Below, piece by piece: positions 28,818 through 40,282 of a stretch of DNA of 64,000 nt (positions are counted from its first letter, which is position 1; each line of letters begins with the position of its first letter). A model generated the notes under the pieces. That model was not told the DNA's origin. It saw only the letters and a list, made by a program, of their open reading frames with translations, and did no database searches. Both the position numbers and the translations under genes were made by a program. The stretch comes from Micromonospora wenchangensis. GTDB lineage: Bacteria; Actinomycetota; Actinomycetes; Mycobacteriales; Micromonosporaceae. The stretch is from assembly GCF_002210435.1 (NCBI RefSeq), contig NZ_MZMV01000010.1:97954-161953 (forward strand), written 5' to 3'.

Positions 28818-29367
28818 GCAGCTCGTACTCCACCTCGCCGTGCTCTGTTCCGGCGATCGGGTCGGGCCAGTCGAGGTGGAAGGTGCGGACGTACCGCAGT
28901 CCGGCCTTCGCCAGCACCGCCCGCGACCGTACGTTCACCGCCATCGTCTGCGCCCACACCCGGCGTACGTCCGGGATGGTGAAGGCGTGGTCGACCAGCG
29001 CGCGGGCGCCCTCGGTGGCCAGGCCCCGCCCCCAGGCCGGGCGGCGCAGCCGGTACCCCAGCTCCGGCCCGGTGCCGCCGTCGGACGGGTCGAGCGCGAA
29101 CCAGCCCAGGAAGGCACCGTCGACGGTGTCCTCGGCCGCCCACCGGCCCAGCCCCGGGTAGCGGTCGTACCCGTCGAGAATCCGGGGTAGCTGCTCGTCC
29201 CGGACCGTGGCGGGCGGGGTCGGCCGGCCGCCGGTGAGGAACCGCATCACCTCCGGGTCGCCGTCCAACTCGACCAGTCGCGGCACGTCGTCGCCGGTGA
29301 AGCGGCGCAGCCGCAGCCGGGCCGTCGTCAACAGCACCCCGTCCGAGCCGGTCACGCCCCGGATCAT
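28774..29367 (-). CDS. GNAT-family N-acetyltransferase
   Basis: A 197-residue acetyl-CoA-dependent acetyltransferase of the RimJ/Acetyltransf_3 type: LLTTARLRLRRFTGDDVPRL at the start, FLGWFALDPSDGGTGPELGY, the acetyl-CoA loop RRPAWGRGLATEGARALVD near 107-125 and VNVRSRAVLAKAGLRYVR near 144-161. Targets may be ribosomal protein N-termini or small molecules. ATG at 29367; a GTG four codons later is also possible. It overlaps the CGNR gene tail to tail. Confidence 0.85.
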   Translation of the reverse strand: MIRGVTGSDGVLLTTARLRLRRFTGDDVPRLVELDGDPEVMRFLTGGRPTPPATVRDEQLPRILDGYDRYPGLGRWAAEDTVDGAFLGWFALDPSDGGTGPELGYRLRRPAWGRGLATEGARALVDHAFTIPDVRRVWAQTMAVNVRSRAVLAKAGLRYVRTFHLDWPDPIAGTEHGEVEYELLRVDHLPPCGPGRR

Positions 29368-29389
29368 GCCGGCCGCCGGCCGTGCGGTC

Positions 29390-29406
29390 GACCGGTTTTT
29401 CCGGTC
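29390..29406 (-). terminator. Possible terminator after DUF397 gene
   Basis: GACCGG and CCGGTC flank a five-base A/T loop in the 42-bp gap after the DUF397 stop codon. Confidence 0.4.
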
Positions 29407-29409
29407 CCG

Positions 29410-29622
29410 TCAGCGCGGCGGCGCGGCCAGGAAGACCCGCCAGGAGTACGCCGGGAAGGTGAGCACCGGACCCGCCGGGTCCTTGCTGTCCCGCACCCCG
29501 ACCACCCCGACCAGGTTCGCCACCTCGACACAGTCGTGGTTCTGGCTGCTGCGGCTGCTCTTGCGCCAGACCGGGCCGCTCGGCCCGGGAACCGCACGAC
29601 CTGCCGCACCGGTCAGTTCCAC
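29410..29622 (-). CDS. DUF397 domain protein
   Basis: A 70-residue protein with the DUF397 core VWRKSSRSSQNHDCVEVANL and VGVRDSKDPAGPVLTF. DUF397 proteins are small acidic partners of Scr1/WhiJ-type XRE regulators in actinomycetes and are thought to modulate them in development or antibiotic production. The GTG at 29622 lies inside the end of the upstream XRE gene (10-base overlap), so the two are translationally coupled. Confidence 0.88.
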   Translation of the reverse strand: MELTGAAGRAVPGPSGPVWRKSSRSSQNHDCVEVANLVGVVGVRDSKDPAGPVLTFPAYSWRVFLAAPPR

Positions 29623-30425
29623 GACTCCGCCACCTCCCGCATCAACTCGATGGACTCTGCCGGGGGCAACGCCTCACCCAGGGTCGACTCCCAGACCTCC
29701 CGCATCCGGATCAGCACGTCGGGCTCGGTGAACTCCTGGGTGCGGACCTGCCCGCCGACACACCCCAGCTCCACGCCGTCTGGCAGGGTCGCCAGCACGA
29801 AACCCCCGGCGAGCCCCGGGTACTCCCCGGCCGTGCCCGGCACCAGGTGCAGCCGCACCCGGGGGTGCTCCGTCGCCACCCGCGCGAGGTGCGCGACCTG
29901 CTCACCCATCACCTTCCGGTTGCCGACCTGACGGCGGAGGGCAGCCTCGTCGAGGATCGCGACCACCTGCGGCGGCTGGTCGCGGTACAGCACCGCGTGG
30001 GTCTCCAGCCGGTCGGTCAGCCGCCGCTCCACCTCGGGCCCGTCGAGCAACGCGCCGGCCTCGAAGACGGCTCGGGCATACGCCTCCGTCTGGAAGAGAC
30101 CGGGCACGTACAGCGGCTCGTACCAGCGGACCGCGCGCGCCTGCTCGATCAGTGCCCGCCAGCCGAGTTGCCACACCCGGGCCCGGTCGAGCGCGACCAG
30201 GTCGGTGAGCATCCGGCCGAAGATGCCGCCGGTGTCGAGGGCCCTGTCGACCAGTTCGAGGTACTTCGCGGTGGGCGGCTGCTGACCCAGCTCGATCGCG
30301 CTGACCATCGACGCCGAGTAGTTGACCGCCTTGGCGAGGTCGTCCTGGCTCCAGCCCCGCCGGGTCCGGGCCCGCCGCAGCTCGGCGACGAGGAAGGCCG
30401 CCGCCGTCATCCGCCCGTCCGTCAT
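29613..30425 (-). CDS. Scr1/WhiJ-type XRE regulator with DUF5753
   Basis: A 270-residue regulator: XRE helix-turn-helix at about 8-62 (LVAELRRARTRRGWSQDDLA, VSAIELGQQPPT) followed by the DUF5753 ligand/partner domain (about 85-260, VRWYEPLYVPGLFQTEAYAR, VVAILDEAALRRQVG). This is the WhiJ/Scr1 architecture that works with DUF397 proteins, here the next gene. ATG at 30425 follows GGAGGGCGGCT. The 252-bp region to the divergent small genes contains an inverted repeat CTTCACA/TGTGAAG (30522-30558) that could be its operator. Confidence 0.9.
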   Translation of the reverse strand: MTDGRMTAAAFLVAELRRARTRRGWSQDDLAKAVNYSASMVSAIELGQQPPTAKYLELVDRALDTGGIFGRMLTDLVALDRARVWQLGWRALIEQARAVRWYEPLYVPGLFQTEAYARAVFEAGALLDGPEVERRLTDRLETHAVLYRDQPPQVVAILDEAALRRQVGNRKVMGEQVAHLARVATEHPRVRLHLVPGTAGEYPGLAGGFVLATLPDGVELGCVGGQVRTQEFTEPDVLIRMREVWESTLGEALPPAESIELMREVAESWN

Positions 30426-30521
30426 CTCCAGCCGCCCTCCACCGCGCCGACGATCGACTCCGACACCACGCCGACCAGGGACGCCGCTGACACAGGACAA
30501 GACCGGAAGCCGACAACAACC

Positions 30522-30558
30522 CTTCACACGGTAGTGGTTTCATCAGCAGACTGTGAAG
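30522..30558. promoter_or_regulatory. Inverted repeat, candidate XRE operator
   Basis: CTTCACA (30522-30528) and TGTGAAG (30552-30558) flank an AT-richer 23-bp centre in the divergent region between the Scr1-type regulator and the small proline-rich gene. Binding by the regulator is an inference from position. Confidence 0.4.
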
Positions 30559-30677
30559 TGCGACATCGACCGCTCTCCCCCCGGGCGGGCCGGTGTCGCG
30601 GTGGGACGGCCCGCTCCCCGGCCGGCGGTCCCACCGCCGGGGGAGACGACCAGCCGACCCATCATGGAGGCGACGCG

Positions 30678-31073
30678 ATGCCCCGGCTCACCTGGCGACA
30701 CCGGCTTGCCCGCAGATTCCGACCCGCCCGGCTCCCCGAAGCGGCCCCACCCGGCCGGCCCGCTCCCCCGCCCGCCGGACCGGCCACCCACCCGACCCCA
30801 TCCCCACCCCCGTCGCTGTCCCCGTCCCCGTCCAGCGGACCGGGCGCTCATCCGGCCCCGTCCCCGACCACCGGGCCAGCCACCCACCCGGCCCCCTACC
30901 GGGCCAGCGGACCGGACGCCCATCCGACCCCGGACACTGGAGCGGAGGTACCTCCGGGCACCGGGTCGGGTCCGCCCGGGTGGGAGGACACCACCCTCTC
31001 GTTTCCCCGGGTGGGGCGGGTCGGTTGGCTCACGCTCGCCCAGGAATGGCGCGCCAACCGGGGACGGCGGTGA
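30678..31073 (+). CDS. Small Pro/Ser/Thr-rich protein with conserved C-terminal motif
   Basis: A 131-residue protein: basic start MPRLTWRHRLARRFRPARL, a long Pro/Ser/Thr/Ala linker (about 20-105) and an ordered end VGRVGWLTLAQEWRANRGRR. The linker is low complexity and unlikely to fold. It has no signal peptide. I do not recognise a function. ATG follows GGAGGCGACGCG. The stop overlaps the GTG of the next gene (GTGA), so the pair is translationally coupled, and both are divergent from the Scr1/DUF397 pair, a recurrent arrangement in Micromonosporaceae as far as I recall. Confidence 0.65.
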   Translation: MPRLTWRHRLARRFRPARLPEAAPPGRPAPPPAGPATHPTPSPPPSLSPSPSSGPGAHPAPSPTTGPATHPAPYRASGPDAHPTPDTGAEVPPGTGSGPPGWEDTTLSFPRVGRVGWLTLAQEWRANRGRR

Positions 31074-31417
31074 ACGCGGCGGCCGGTCCGGACGGGCCGC
31101 GCCACACCGGCGGACCACCCGACCCGGTCGGCCGCAGCGGGCCGGGGCCGGCACATTCGCGCCCCCACCTGCCGCTGCGCCCGCTCTGGCTGTGCCGGGT
31201 GTGCGCCGCGCCGTGGCCCTGCGGGACCGCCCGACTCACCCTCGTCTCCGAGTATGCCCACGATCGGGTCGCGCTCAACATCTACCTCTGCACGGTGCTG
31301 CACGACGCCGCCGCCGACCTGTACCGCCTCTATCCCGACACCGGGCCCGACCCGGCGACCCTCTTCGCCCGCTTCCTCGCCTGGGTTCCGCGCACCCGCC
31401 CGCCGACCGAGCCATGA
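31070..31417 (+). CDS. Small Cys-motif protein of unknown function
   Basis: A 115-residue protein with a CxxC-type cluster WLCRVCAAPWPCGTARLTL at about 47-65, then YAHDRVALNIYLCTVLHDAA and a short helical end. The cysteines could bind zinc or a cofactor. It follows the proline-rich gene with a four-base overlap and ends at a palindromic element. It belongs to the Scr1/DUF397 locus by position; the function is unknown. Confidence 0.65.
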   Translation: MNAAAGPDGPRHTGGPPDPVGRSGPGPAHSRPHLPLRPLWLCRVCAAPWPCGTARLTLVSEYAHDRVALNIYLCTVLHDAAADLYRLYPDTGPDPATLFARFLAWVPRTRPPTEP

Positions 31418-31491
31418 TCCACTCGCGGGGGCCGATGTAGCGCTATCAAATCCGCCTGACACCGCTACATCGGCCCCACAGGAGTTGATCG
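31414..31491. repeat. Palindromic intergenic element, copy 4
   Basis: A perfect 15-bp inverted repeat, GGGGCCGATGTAGCG (31428-31442) and CGCTACATCGGCCCC (31463-31477), with a 20-base loop, bordered by TGATCCACTC (31415-31424) and GAGTTGATC (31482-31490). It fills the gap between convergent genes and may serve as their terminator. Confidence 0.75.
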
Positions 31492-31503
31492 AGCAGGAAC
31501 CGG

Positions 31504-32904
31504 TCAGGGGTGGGTCATCCGGAGCAGGTCGAGGGCCTCGTCGAGCTGGGTTTCGGTGAGTTTGCCGGAGTCGACGTGCCCCCGGGAGATCACCACCTCG
31601 CGGATGGAGACCTGCTTCGCCAGCGCCTCCTTGGCGATCGAGGCGGCCTCGTCGTACCCGAGGTGGCGGTTGAGCGGGGTGACGATCGACGGCGACCCCT
31701 CCGCGTACGCCAGGCAGACCTCGGCGTCCGCGACCAGGCCGGCCACCAGCCGGTCGGCGAACAGCCGGCTGGACGCGGAGAGCAACTTGATCGATTCGAG
31801 CAGGTTGCGGCCCATCACCGGGAGCATCACGTTCAGCTCGAAGTCACCCTGGCTGCCGGCGAACGCGACCGCCGCGTCGTTGCCGATCACCTGCGCGCAG
31901 ACCTGCCGCACCGCCTCGGCGACCACCGGGTTCACCTTGCCCGGCATGATCGACGAGCCGGGCTGGAGGTCGGGGATGCGCAGCTCCCGCAGGCCCGCCC
32001 GGGGCCCGGACCCCATCCAGCGTACGTCGTTGGCGATCTTGTAGAGCCCGACCGCGACGGTACGCAACTGGCCGGACGTCTCGACCAACGCGTCCCGCGC
32101 CCCCTGCGCCTCGAAGTGGTTGCGGGCCTCGGTCAACGGCAGCCCGGTCGAGGCGCGCAGCTTCTCGATCACCCTGCCGGCGAAGCCCAGCGGGGTGTTG
32201 ATGCCGGTGCCCACGGCGGTGCCGCCCAACGGCAGCTCGGCCAGCCGGGGCAGCGCCGACTCCAACCGCTCGACGCCGTAGCGCACCTGCGCGGCGTACC
32301 CGCCGAACTCCTGACCGAGGGTGACCGGGGTGGCGTCCATCAGGTGGGTACGCCCCGCCTTGACGACCGTCTCGAACTCGGCCGCCTTCGCCTCCAACGC
32401 CTCCGCCAGGTGGCGCAGCGACGGCAGCAGGTCCTCCACCACGAACTGGGTGGCGGCCAGGTGGATCGAGGACGGGAAGACGTCGTTGCTGGACTGCGAG
32501 GCGTTCACGTCGTCGTTCGGGTGCACGTCCCGGCCCAACTCCCGGGTGGCCAGGGTGGCGATCACCTCGTTGGTGTTCATGTTCGACGAGGTGCCCGAGC
32601 CGGTCTGGAACACGTCGATCGGGAACTGGTCGTCGTACCCGCCGTCGGCCACGTGCGCGGCGGCGGTGGCGATCGCCTCGGCGACGTCCGCGCCGATCAC
32701 CCCCAGCTCGCCGTTGACCAGGGCGGCGGCACCCTTGATCTGGGCCAGCGCCTTGATCTGGGCCGGTTCGATGCCCCGGCCGGAGATCGGGAAGTTCTGC
32801 ACCGCGCGCTGGGTCTGTGCCCGCCACAACGCCTCGGCGGGCACCTCCACCTCGCCCATCGAGTCACGTTCGATCCGGTAGCCCGCTGCGTCTGGAGTCG
32901 TCAC
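31504..32904 (-). CDS. fumC: Class II fumarate hydratase
   Basis: A 466-residue oxygen-stable fumarase interconverting fumarate and L-malate in the TCA cycle, a cytoplasmic homotetramer. Signatures are [18 protein letters not shown] (about 99-116), [13 protein letters not shown], the TxHLMDATP region in [15 protein letters not shown] and the catalytic loop [12 protein letters not shown] near 317-328. GTG at 32904 gives the standard start [14 protein letters not shown]; an ATG 9 bases upstream is possible. A class I fumarase lies 1.4 kb upstream on the same strand with a toxin-antitoxin pair between. Confidence 0.95.
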   Translation of the reverse strand: MTTPDAAGYRIERDSMGEVEVPAEALWRAQTQRAVQNFPISGRGIEPAQIKALAQIKGAAALVNGELGVIGADVAEAIATAAAHVADGGYDDQFPIDVFQTGSGTSSNMNTNEVIATLATRELGRDVHPNDDVNASQSSNDVFPSSIHLAATQFVVEDLLPSLRHLAEALEAKAAEFETVVKAGRTHLMDATPVTLGQEFGGYAAQVRYGVERLESALPRLAELPLGGTAVGTGINTPLGFAGRVIEKLRASTGLPLTEARNHFEAQGARDALVETSGQLRTVAVGLYKIANDVRWMGSGPRAGLRELRIPDLQPGSSIMPGKVNPVVAEAVRQVCAQVIGNDAAVAFAGSQGDFELNVMLPVMGRNLLESIKLLSASSRLFADRLVAGLVADAEVCLAYAEGSPSIVTPLNRHLGYDEAASIAKEALAKQVSIREVVISRGHVDSGKLTETQLDEALDLLRMTHP

Positions 32905-32948
32905 CCGTCCCATCCTGCCCCGCCCTGGGTCGGACCGCAGATGATCGC

Positions 32949-33626
32949 TCACTCCGACGGGCCTGCTGCCTCGTCACTCGGCGGACGCTGTTCGTCGAGT
33001 AGTCCACCGCGCCAGCTGGCGAATCGGCTCTGGAGATCGTCGAGTGCCCGACCGGTGACGCCGTACCGGGCGAAGTCGTCGGGATCGAGCAGGCTGGCCT
33101 GTCCGAGAGCCTCGGCGAAGACGCGTCGATCGAACCCGCGATCGGCGCGGTGCGCAAGGTGGAGCAGCGCTTCCCGGGTGTAGCGACCGGATCGGAGCGC
33201 GGCGTCGATGTCGACGAAGTCACGGGCGAACGCCCGTCCGTAGAGCGCGCTCATCTTGTTCGCGACCGCGTCGTCGGGATGCAGTACCGGTCCGATGGTC
33301 ATGAGGATGGGTTCGTTGGCACGCCAGTCCACGCCGAGTTCCACCTTGGCGGCACGGTCGCCGTCGGCAACGGTCAGCCGGGCGAACGTGTCGTACTGTC
33401 GCTCGATGTCGACGGTCAGACCATCGTCACGGTAGGCGTCCACGACGGCCGAGACTGCGGTGCCGAACTCGTCACGGCGGTCCCAGGCGGTGAACAGGTC
33501 GACGTCTTCGCTGGGGCGTTCGAGCATCCCGGCGGCCTGCACGGCGTAGCCACCGGCGAGGGCGAAACCGTACCGTCGGGCGGCGGCGAGCCCGGTGCGG
33601 GCGAGCCTCTCGTGGAAGGCATCCAC
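32949..33626 (-). CDS. AbiEii/AbiGii-type nucleotidyltransferase toxin
   Basis: A 225-residue nucleotidyltransferase-fold protein: [16 protein letters not shown] then [11 protein letters not shown] (about 20-46) gives the GG and DxD metal-binding motif of the AbiEii superfamily, and [20 protein letters not shown] (about 120-139) is the second conserved block. Such toxins transfer nucleotides, for example to tRNA ends, and act in abortive infection or plasmid stability. GTG at 33626 starts two bases after the stop of the upstream HTH gene, the usual antitoxin-toxin order. Confidence 0.82.
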   Translation of the reverse strand: MDAFHERLARTGLAAARRYGFALAGGYAVQAAGMLERPSEDVDLFTAWDRRDEFGTAVSAVVDAYRDDGLTVDIERQYDTFARLTVADGDRAAKVELGVDWRANEPILMTIGPVLHPDDAVANKMSALYGRAFARDFVDIDAALRSGRYTREALLHLAHRADRGFDRRVFAEALGQASLLDPDDFARYGVTGRALDDLQSRFASWRGGLLDEQRPPSDEAAGPSE

Positions 33627-33628
33627 CG

Positions 33629-34195
33629 TTACGCGGCGTTCGTGCCGGCGGTGACGAGTTCGGGGAAGGCGTCCTCCCAGAGTCGTCGGAGCCGGGGCGG
33701 CAGCCAGAGGGTGGGCCAGAGCCGCCGGAGCTGGTCGCCGTCGAGCCAGGCATTCAGGTCGTCGACCGTGCCGGCTTCGGTGAGCACCACCTTGTACATG
33801 CTGGACAGGCGTGCGGGCCGACTCAGGTCGTACTCGGCGTGACCGGACCAGTCCAGATGACGTGGAAGGGTGACCACGCCCGCGGTCGGGCCGGTCAGTG
33901 CGGCGAGGGTGTCGGCCACGACGTAGGGCTTGCGGTCACCGTAGGGGCGGTAGTCCGTCGGTGGCTGCGGCGAAGTCTTGCGGCGACTGAGGTTGGCCGC
34001 CTGCCGGATCTCCGGTCGTAGCGCCTGGCGGATCGTCTCCCGGCTGTACCCGGTGATCCGTTGCAGGTCGACCGGCCGCCAGCCGGCTGCGTGGAACACC
34101 CGCAACTGCTCGTCCCGCTCGGTCAGGGCGGCGGCCCGGGTCGCCTCGTACCTGGCGACGACCGCCCGCAGCTCGTCCTCGGAGTACCGGTCCAC
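33629..34195 (-). CDS. Helix-turn-helix putative antitoxin
   Basis: A 188-residue protein with a helix-turn-helix at about 40-62 (GWRPVDLQRITGYSRETIRQ) and a C-terminal region (PARLSSMYKVVLTEAGTVDDL) resembling proteins encoded directly before AbiEii-type toxins. It should neutralise the toxin and repress the operon. GTG at 34195; no clear ribosome-binding site. TAA stop, uncommon here. Codon use is slightly less GC-biased than the flanking fumarase genes, consistent with horizontal acquisition. Confidence 0.7.
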   Translation of the reverse strand: MDRYSEDELRAVVARYEATRAAALTERDEQLRVFHAAGWRPVDLQRITGYSRETIRQALRPEIRQAANLSRRKTSPQPPTDYRPYGDRKPYVVADTLAALTGPTAGVVTLPRHLDWSGHAEYDLSRPARLSSMYKVVLTEAGTVDDLNAWLDGDQLRRLWPTLWLPPRLRRLWEDAFPELVTAGTNAA

Positions 34196-34311
34196 CCACA
34201 GAAGCCTACCAGGCTAGGCCCAGCACGCTAGGCAGACGACGAACAGCACGAACAGCCCTGGACGCTCACGCGCCGAAGCCTCCGGCGCCCCCTTCGCGGC
34301 TCCGGGAACGA

Positions 34312-35979
<1,668 letters not shown>

Positions 35980-36046
35980 GACGGAAAAGCCTAGGGCAGA
36001 CCGGGCGATCGGTGACACCCGCCGGGTGGGTCGTGGGACGCCGCTC

Positions 36047-37504
36047 TCACCCGTTGCCGTTGGCGCAGAGTTCCCGCTTCGGCCCGCAACTGTCCTCGGG
36101 GTCCGGCGCGCCGCCGGTCCGTCCCGGGCCGGAGCCGGTACCGGTACCGCCGTCCGAACCGGCCGGGGGCGCGGCGGGCGGGGGCGCGCCGGCACCAGCG
36201 CCGAACCGGACGTACCCGATCTCCCGCCCCTCGCCGACGACCATGCCGTTCGGGCCGACGGCGAGCGCGTTGGCGCTGGTCCGCAACACCACCAGTTCCC
36301 GGCCGGTACGCGGGTCCACGGCGACCAGCCGGTTCGGCTTGTCCCCGGTCAGCACCGCCGCGTACGGGGTGAGCGCCGCGCCCGCCTTCGCGCCGGCCGG
36401 CCGGTTCCAGCGGGCCCTGCCGGTACCCAGGTCCCGGGCGATGACCGATTCCTTGTCGGCGCTGCGGACCAGGGCGTACCTGTCGTCGACGGCGAGCAGC
36501 TTCTCGCCCTCGGCGTCCACCAGCAGCAGCCGGCCGTCGTAGCCGTCGAGGACGGCCTCCCGCCCGTCGGGGGCCACCCCGATCAGCACGCTGCGCGCCC
36601 CCTGCGGGTCCTCCCGCTGCGCGCATCCGGCGCTGTCGGCGGTGCGCAGGTTGAACCCGCTGCGCCGCCACACCTCCTGCCCGGTGGCCGGGTCACGGGC
36701 CGAGACGGCGTACTGGCAACTGCCGTCGACCGACACCGCGCGGATCCTGAGCAGCCGTCCGCCGACCACCGACAACCGCTCGTCCCGGCCCGGCTCGACG
36801 TCCTGCACCACCCGGCCGGTGGCGGTGTCCACCACGTGCACCCGGCCGTCGACCGGGAAGCCGAGCAGCGGCGGCGCCGCCTCCGGCCCGGCCACCGCCT
36901 CGTCGATCCGGTGTGCGGTGAGCCGCCGGGTGCCGAGCAGGCCCGGGTTGTCGGCGAACAGTCCGCTGCTGACGCCGGGCAGGAACGCCGTCCACAGTGG
37001 GCTGGTGCCGCGCGGGTCCCAGGCGCTCAGCGTGCAGTCGGTGGCGGCCACGCAGCGGGCGTCCAGCAGCATGTTCCGGTACGTCCAGACGGCCACCGCG
37101 TCGCCGTCGCGTCGACGTACCGCCCCGGTGGTGGGGTCGAGCAGCTCGTACCCCTTGACCAGGAGCTTGCCCACGGCGACGACGGCGTCGCGGTCGCCGC
37201 CGGCCACCGCCGACCAGTCCGCCTTGCGTTCCCACAGCGGAGCGCCGGTGGCGAGGCTGCGCACCTCCGTGCGGGTACGCTGCTCGACCACGACGGTGTC
37301 GCCGACGATGGTGACGCTCTTCGGGGTGCCGCCGACCCGCTGCTGCCACGACACGTCCGGTTCGGAGATCGGCTCGCTGCGGTCGACCCAGTCCCACACC
37401 CCGGGGAACGGGTTCCACACGCCGGTGACGGCGAGCGCGATCACGATGACGAGCCCGAGCAGCAGCCCTCCCCGCACCCCGCCAAGGCCCTTCACACCGG
37501 ACAC
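36047..37504 (-). CDS. Membrane-anchored PQQ-like beta-propeller protein
   Basis: A 485-residue protein with one N-terminal membrane segment ([19 protein letters not shown]) and a PQQ-like/quinoprotein-type propeller built from repeats such as [28 protein letters not shown] and TGRARWNRP, ending in a Gly/Pro-rich tail with Cys-rich tip [13 protein letters not shown]. Domain outside the cytoplasm; function unknown. GTG at 37504 sits 9 bases after a near-perfect GGGAGGTGATC ribosome-binding site, so it is preferred to nearby GTGs. A second protein of the same plan is encoded at 42449-43696. Confidence 0.78.
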   Translation of the reverse strand: MSGVKGLGGVRGGLLLGLVIVIALAVTGVWNPFPGVWDWVDRSEPISEPDVSWQQRVGGTPKSVTIVGDTVVVEQRTRTEVRSLATGAPLWERKADWSAVAGGDRDAVVAVGKLLVKGYELLDPTTGAVRRRDGDAVAVWTYRNMLLDARCVAATDCTLSAWDPRGTSPLWTAFLPGVSSGLFADNPGLLGTRRLTAHRIDEAVAGPEAAPPLLGFPVDGRVHVVDTATGRVVQDVEPGRDERLSVVGGRLLRIRAVSVDGSCQYAVSARDPATGQEVWRRSGFNLRTADSAGCAQREDPQGARSVLIGVAPDGREAVLDGYDGRLLLVDAEGEKLLAVDDRYALVRSADKESVIARDLGTGRARWNRPAGAKAGAALTPYAAVLTGDKPNRLVAVDPRTGRELVVLRTSANALAVGPNGMVVGEGREIGYVRFGAGAGAPPPAAPPAGSDGGTGTGSGPGRTGGAPDPEDSCGPKRELCANGNG

Positions 37505-37597
37505 CGTAGCGACGATCACCTCCCCGCCCCGCCCCCGCGCCGGAGTGTCGCCCCGCTTTCTCCCCGGCGGACGGCGCACCCGTCGGGCAGACCGGAC

Positions 37598-37672
37598 GCA
37601 TCACAACATCGCCGATATAGCGCCAACAGAGCCTTCGGATGCCGCTATATCAGCCCAGGTGGCTTGATCACG
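37598..37672. repeat. Palindromic intergenic element, copy 5 (degenerate)
   Basis: GCCGATATAGCG (37611-37622) and CGCTATATCAGCCC (37643-37656) pair over 9 contiguous bases and then imperfectly; CTTGATCACG (37663-37672) at the right resembles the outer arm of copy 2. It overlaps the end of the Lrp-type gene. Confidence 0.55.
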
Positions 37673-38156
37673 ATCCGACGGCGGACCGCAGCAACGGCAG
37701 CGTGCGGTACGGGATCTGCTCGGCGAGCGCGATGATCGTGGAGGCCCGGCGGATCGCCTCGGACGAGACGATCTGGTCGATCACCCGTTGCAGGTCGGTG
37801 TTGGAACGCGCCACGATCCGGCAGAGCAGGTCGCTCGCCCCGGTGATGGTGTGCGCCTCCAGCACCTCGGGGATCGCCGCCAGGTGGGCGGTGACCGTGT
37901 CGTGGCCGTGCCGCTGGCTGATCTCCAGGGTGACGAAGCTGGTCACCGCGAACCCGATCGCCGCCGGGCGGATCTCCGGCCCGAACCCGCCGATCACCCC
38001 CCGGTCGACCAGCTTGTCCAGCCGGGCCTGCACGGTGCCCCGGGCCACCCCGAGCCGGCGGGAGCATTCCAGCACCCCGATCCGGGGTTCGTCGGCGAGG
38101 AGTTGGACCAGCCTGCCGTCCAGCTCGTCGAGCTGTACACCCTGTCCAGCGTTCAT
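37668..38156 (-). CDS. Lrp/AsnC-family transcriptional regulator
   Basis: A 162-residue regulator: winged HTH at about 8-62 (LDELDGRLVQLLADEPRIG, LGVARGTVQARLDKL) and an RAM/ACT-like effector domain (about 75-150, SFVTLEISQ, VLEAHTITGASDLLCRIV). Lrp-type proteins bind amino acids as co-effectors. It is divergent from hppD across 140 bp containing a TTGCGCAA palindrome, so it probably controls tyrosine catabolism in response to an aromatic amino acid. ATG at 38156. Confidence 0.9.
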   Translation of the reverse strand: MNAGQGVQLDELDGRLVQLLADEPRIGVLECSRRLGVARGTVQARLDKLVDRGVIGGFGPEIRPAAIGFAVTSFVTLEISQRHGHDTVTAHLAAIPEVLEAHTITGASDLLCRIVARSNTDLQRVIDQIVSSEAIRRASTIIALAEQIPYRTLPLLRSAVGS

Positions 38157-38169
38157 GGCTGAACACCCT

Positions 38170-38215
38170 ACCGATTGCGCAACCTGACCAGGGGAAAACG
38201 TGAGTGTTGCCCAGT
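38170..38215. promoter_or_regulatory. Candidate Lrp operator between regulator and hppD
   Basis: The perfect palindrome TTGCGCAA (38175-38182) and a related TTGCCCA (38207-38213), 32 bp apart, lie in the divergent intergenic region. AsnC/Lrp proteins commonly bind such TTGCGCAA-like repeats on one face of the helix. Confidence 0.45.
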
Positions 38216-38251
38216 GGACGACCCCCCCGCGATGCTGCCTGCAAGAGCTGA

Positions 38252-39502
<1,251 letters not shown>

Positions 39503-39513
39503 CACTGTCTCGC

Positions 39514-40242
39514 GTGACGCAACCTCCGAGCTACCCGACACCGCCGGCCGGTGGGCCCAGGCCCGCCGCCGGCGGCTTCGCGCCGCCCGCCGGCCCACAC
39601 CCCCAGGGGTACGCCGTGCCGCCGCAACCCGGCCCCTACGCCGCCCCGCCCGGCGGGTACCCGCGACCCGGCCCGTACGCCGGGATGCCCGGGTACCCGC
39701 CGCCGGCACCCGGGATGCCGCCGCCCGGGATGTCGCCGCGTGGGCTGCCGCTGGCCAGCTTCGGTGACCGGCTGCTCGCCGTGCTCATCGACGGGGCGGT
39801 GCTCATCGCGGCCAGCATGGTCTTCATCGTGCCGGCCTTCATCGTCTTCTTCCGGATGGTCCTGCCCGACCTGACCACCACCGCCGACGGCCGGGCCACC
39901 TCCGACCCGTTCACCAACTTCCTGATTCCGATGCTGGTGTTGCAGGGCGTGATCTTCGTGGTGGCGTTCGCCCTGAGCTACGTCTACCAGGTCGAGATGA
40001 TGTTCAAGACCGGGCAGACCATCGGCAAGCGGGTGATGAGGATCCAGGTGGTGCCGCTCGACCCGGCCGCCACGCTGAACCGTACGGCGGCGGCCAAGCG
40101 GTGGGCCGCCTACCAGATCGGCGGGGCGGTCATTCCCGTCTTCAGCTACCTCGACGGGCTGTGGCAGCTCTGGGACAAGCCGTGGCAGCAGTGCCTCCAC
40201 GACAAGTTCGCCGGCACCATCGTCGTTAAGGTTGCCGGGTGA
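39514..40242 (+). CDS. RDD-family membrane protein with Pro/Gly-rich N-terminus
   Basis: A 242-residue protein with an ~75-residue Pro/Gly/Tyr-rich cytoplasmic N-terminus, then an RDD domain with three hydrophobic segments: PLASFGDRLLAVLIDGAVL (about 79-97), YVYQVEMMFKTGQTIGKRVM and DKPWQQCLHDKFAGTIVV. RDD proteins are poorly understood; some are cation/proton exchangers. GTG at 39514, 11 bp after the hppD stop. It is followed by a second RDD gene. Confidence 0.82.
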   Translation: MTQPPSYPTPPAGGPRPAAGGFAPPAGPHPQGYAVPPQPGPYAAPPGGYPRPGPYAGMPGYPPPAPGMPPPGMSPRGLPLASFGDRLLAVLIDGAVLIAASMVFIVPAFIVFFRMVLPDLTTTADGRATSDPFTNFLIPMLVLQGVIFVVAFALSYVYQVEMMFKTGQTIGKRVMRIQVVPLDPAATLNRTAAAKRWAAYQIGGAVIPVFSYLDGLWQLWDKPWQQCLHDKFAGTIVVKVAG

Positions 40243-40282
40243 GCGAGCAGAGCGACCGCACCGGACAGCGCAGGGCGAGACC

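Noticed and set aside
40235..40282. TGAGCGAGCAGAGCG stretch between the two RDD genes as a relative of the def-leader repeat
   Set aside because: Only a short similarity to TGAGCGCGAGGAGTGAGCG; a single copy and no hairpin, so left unannotated.
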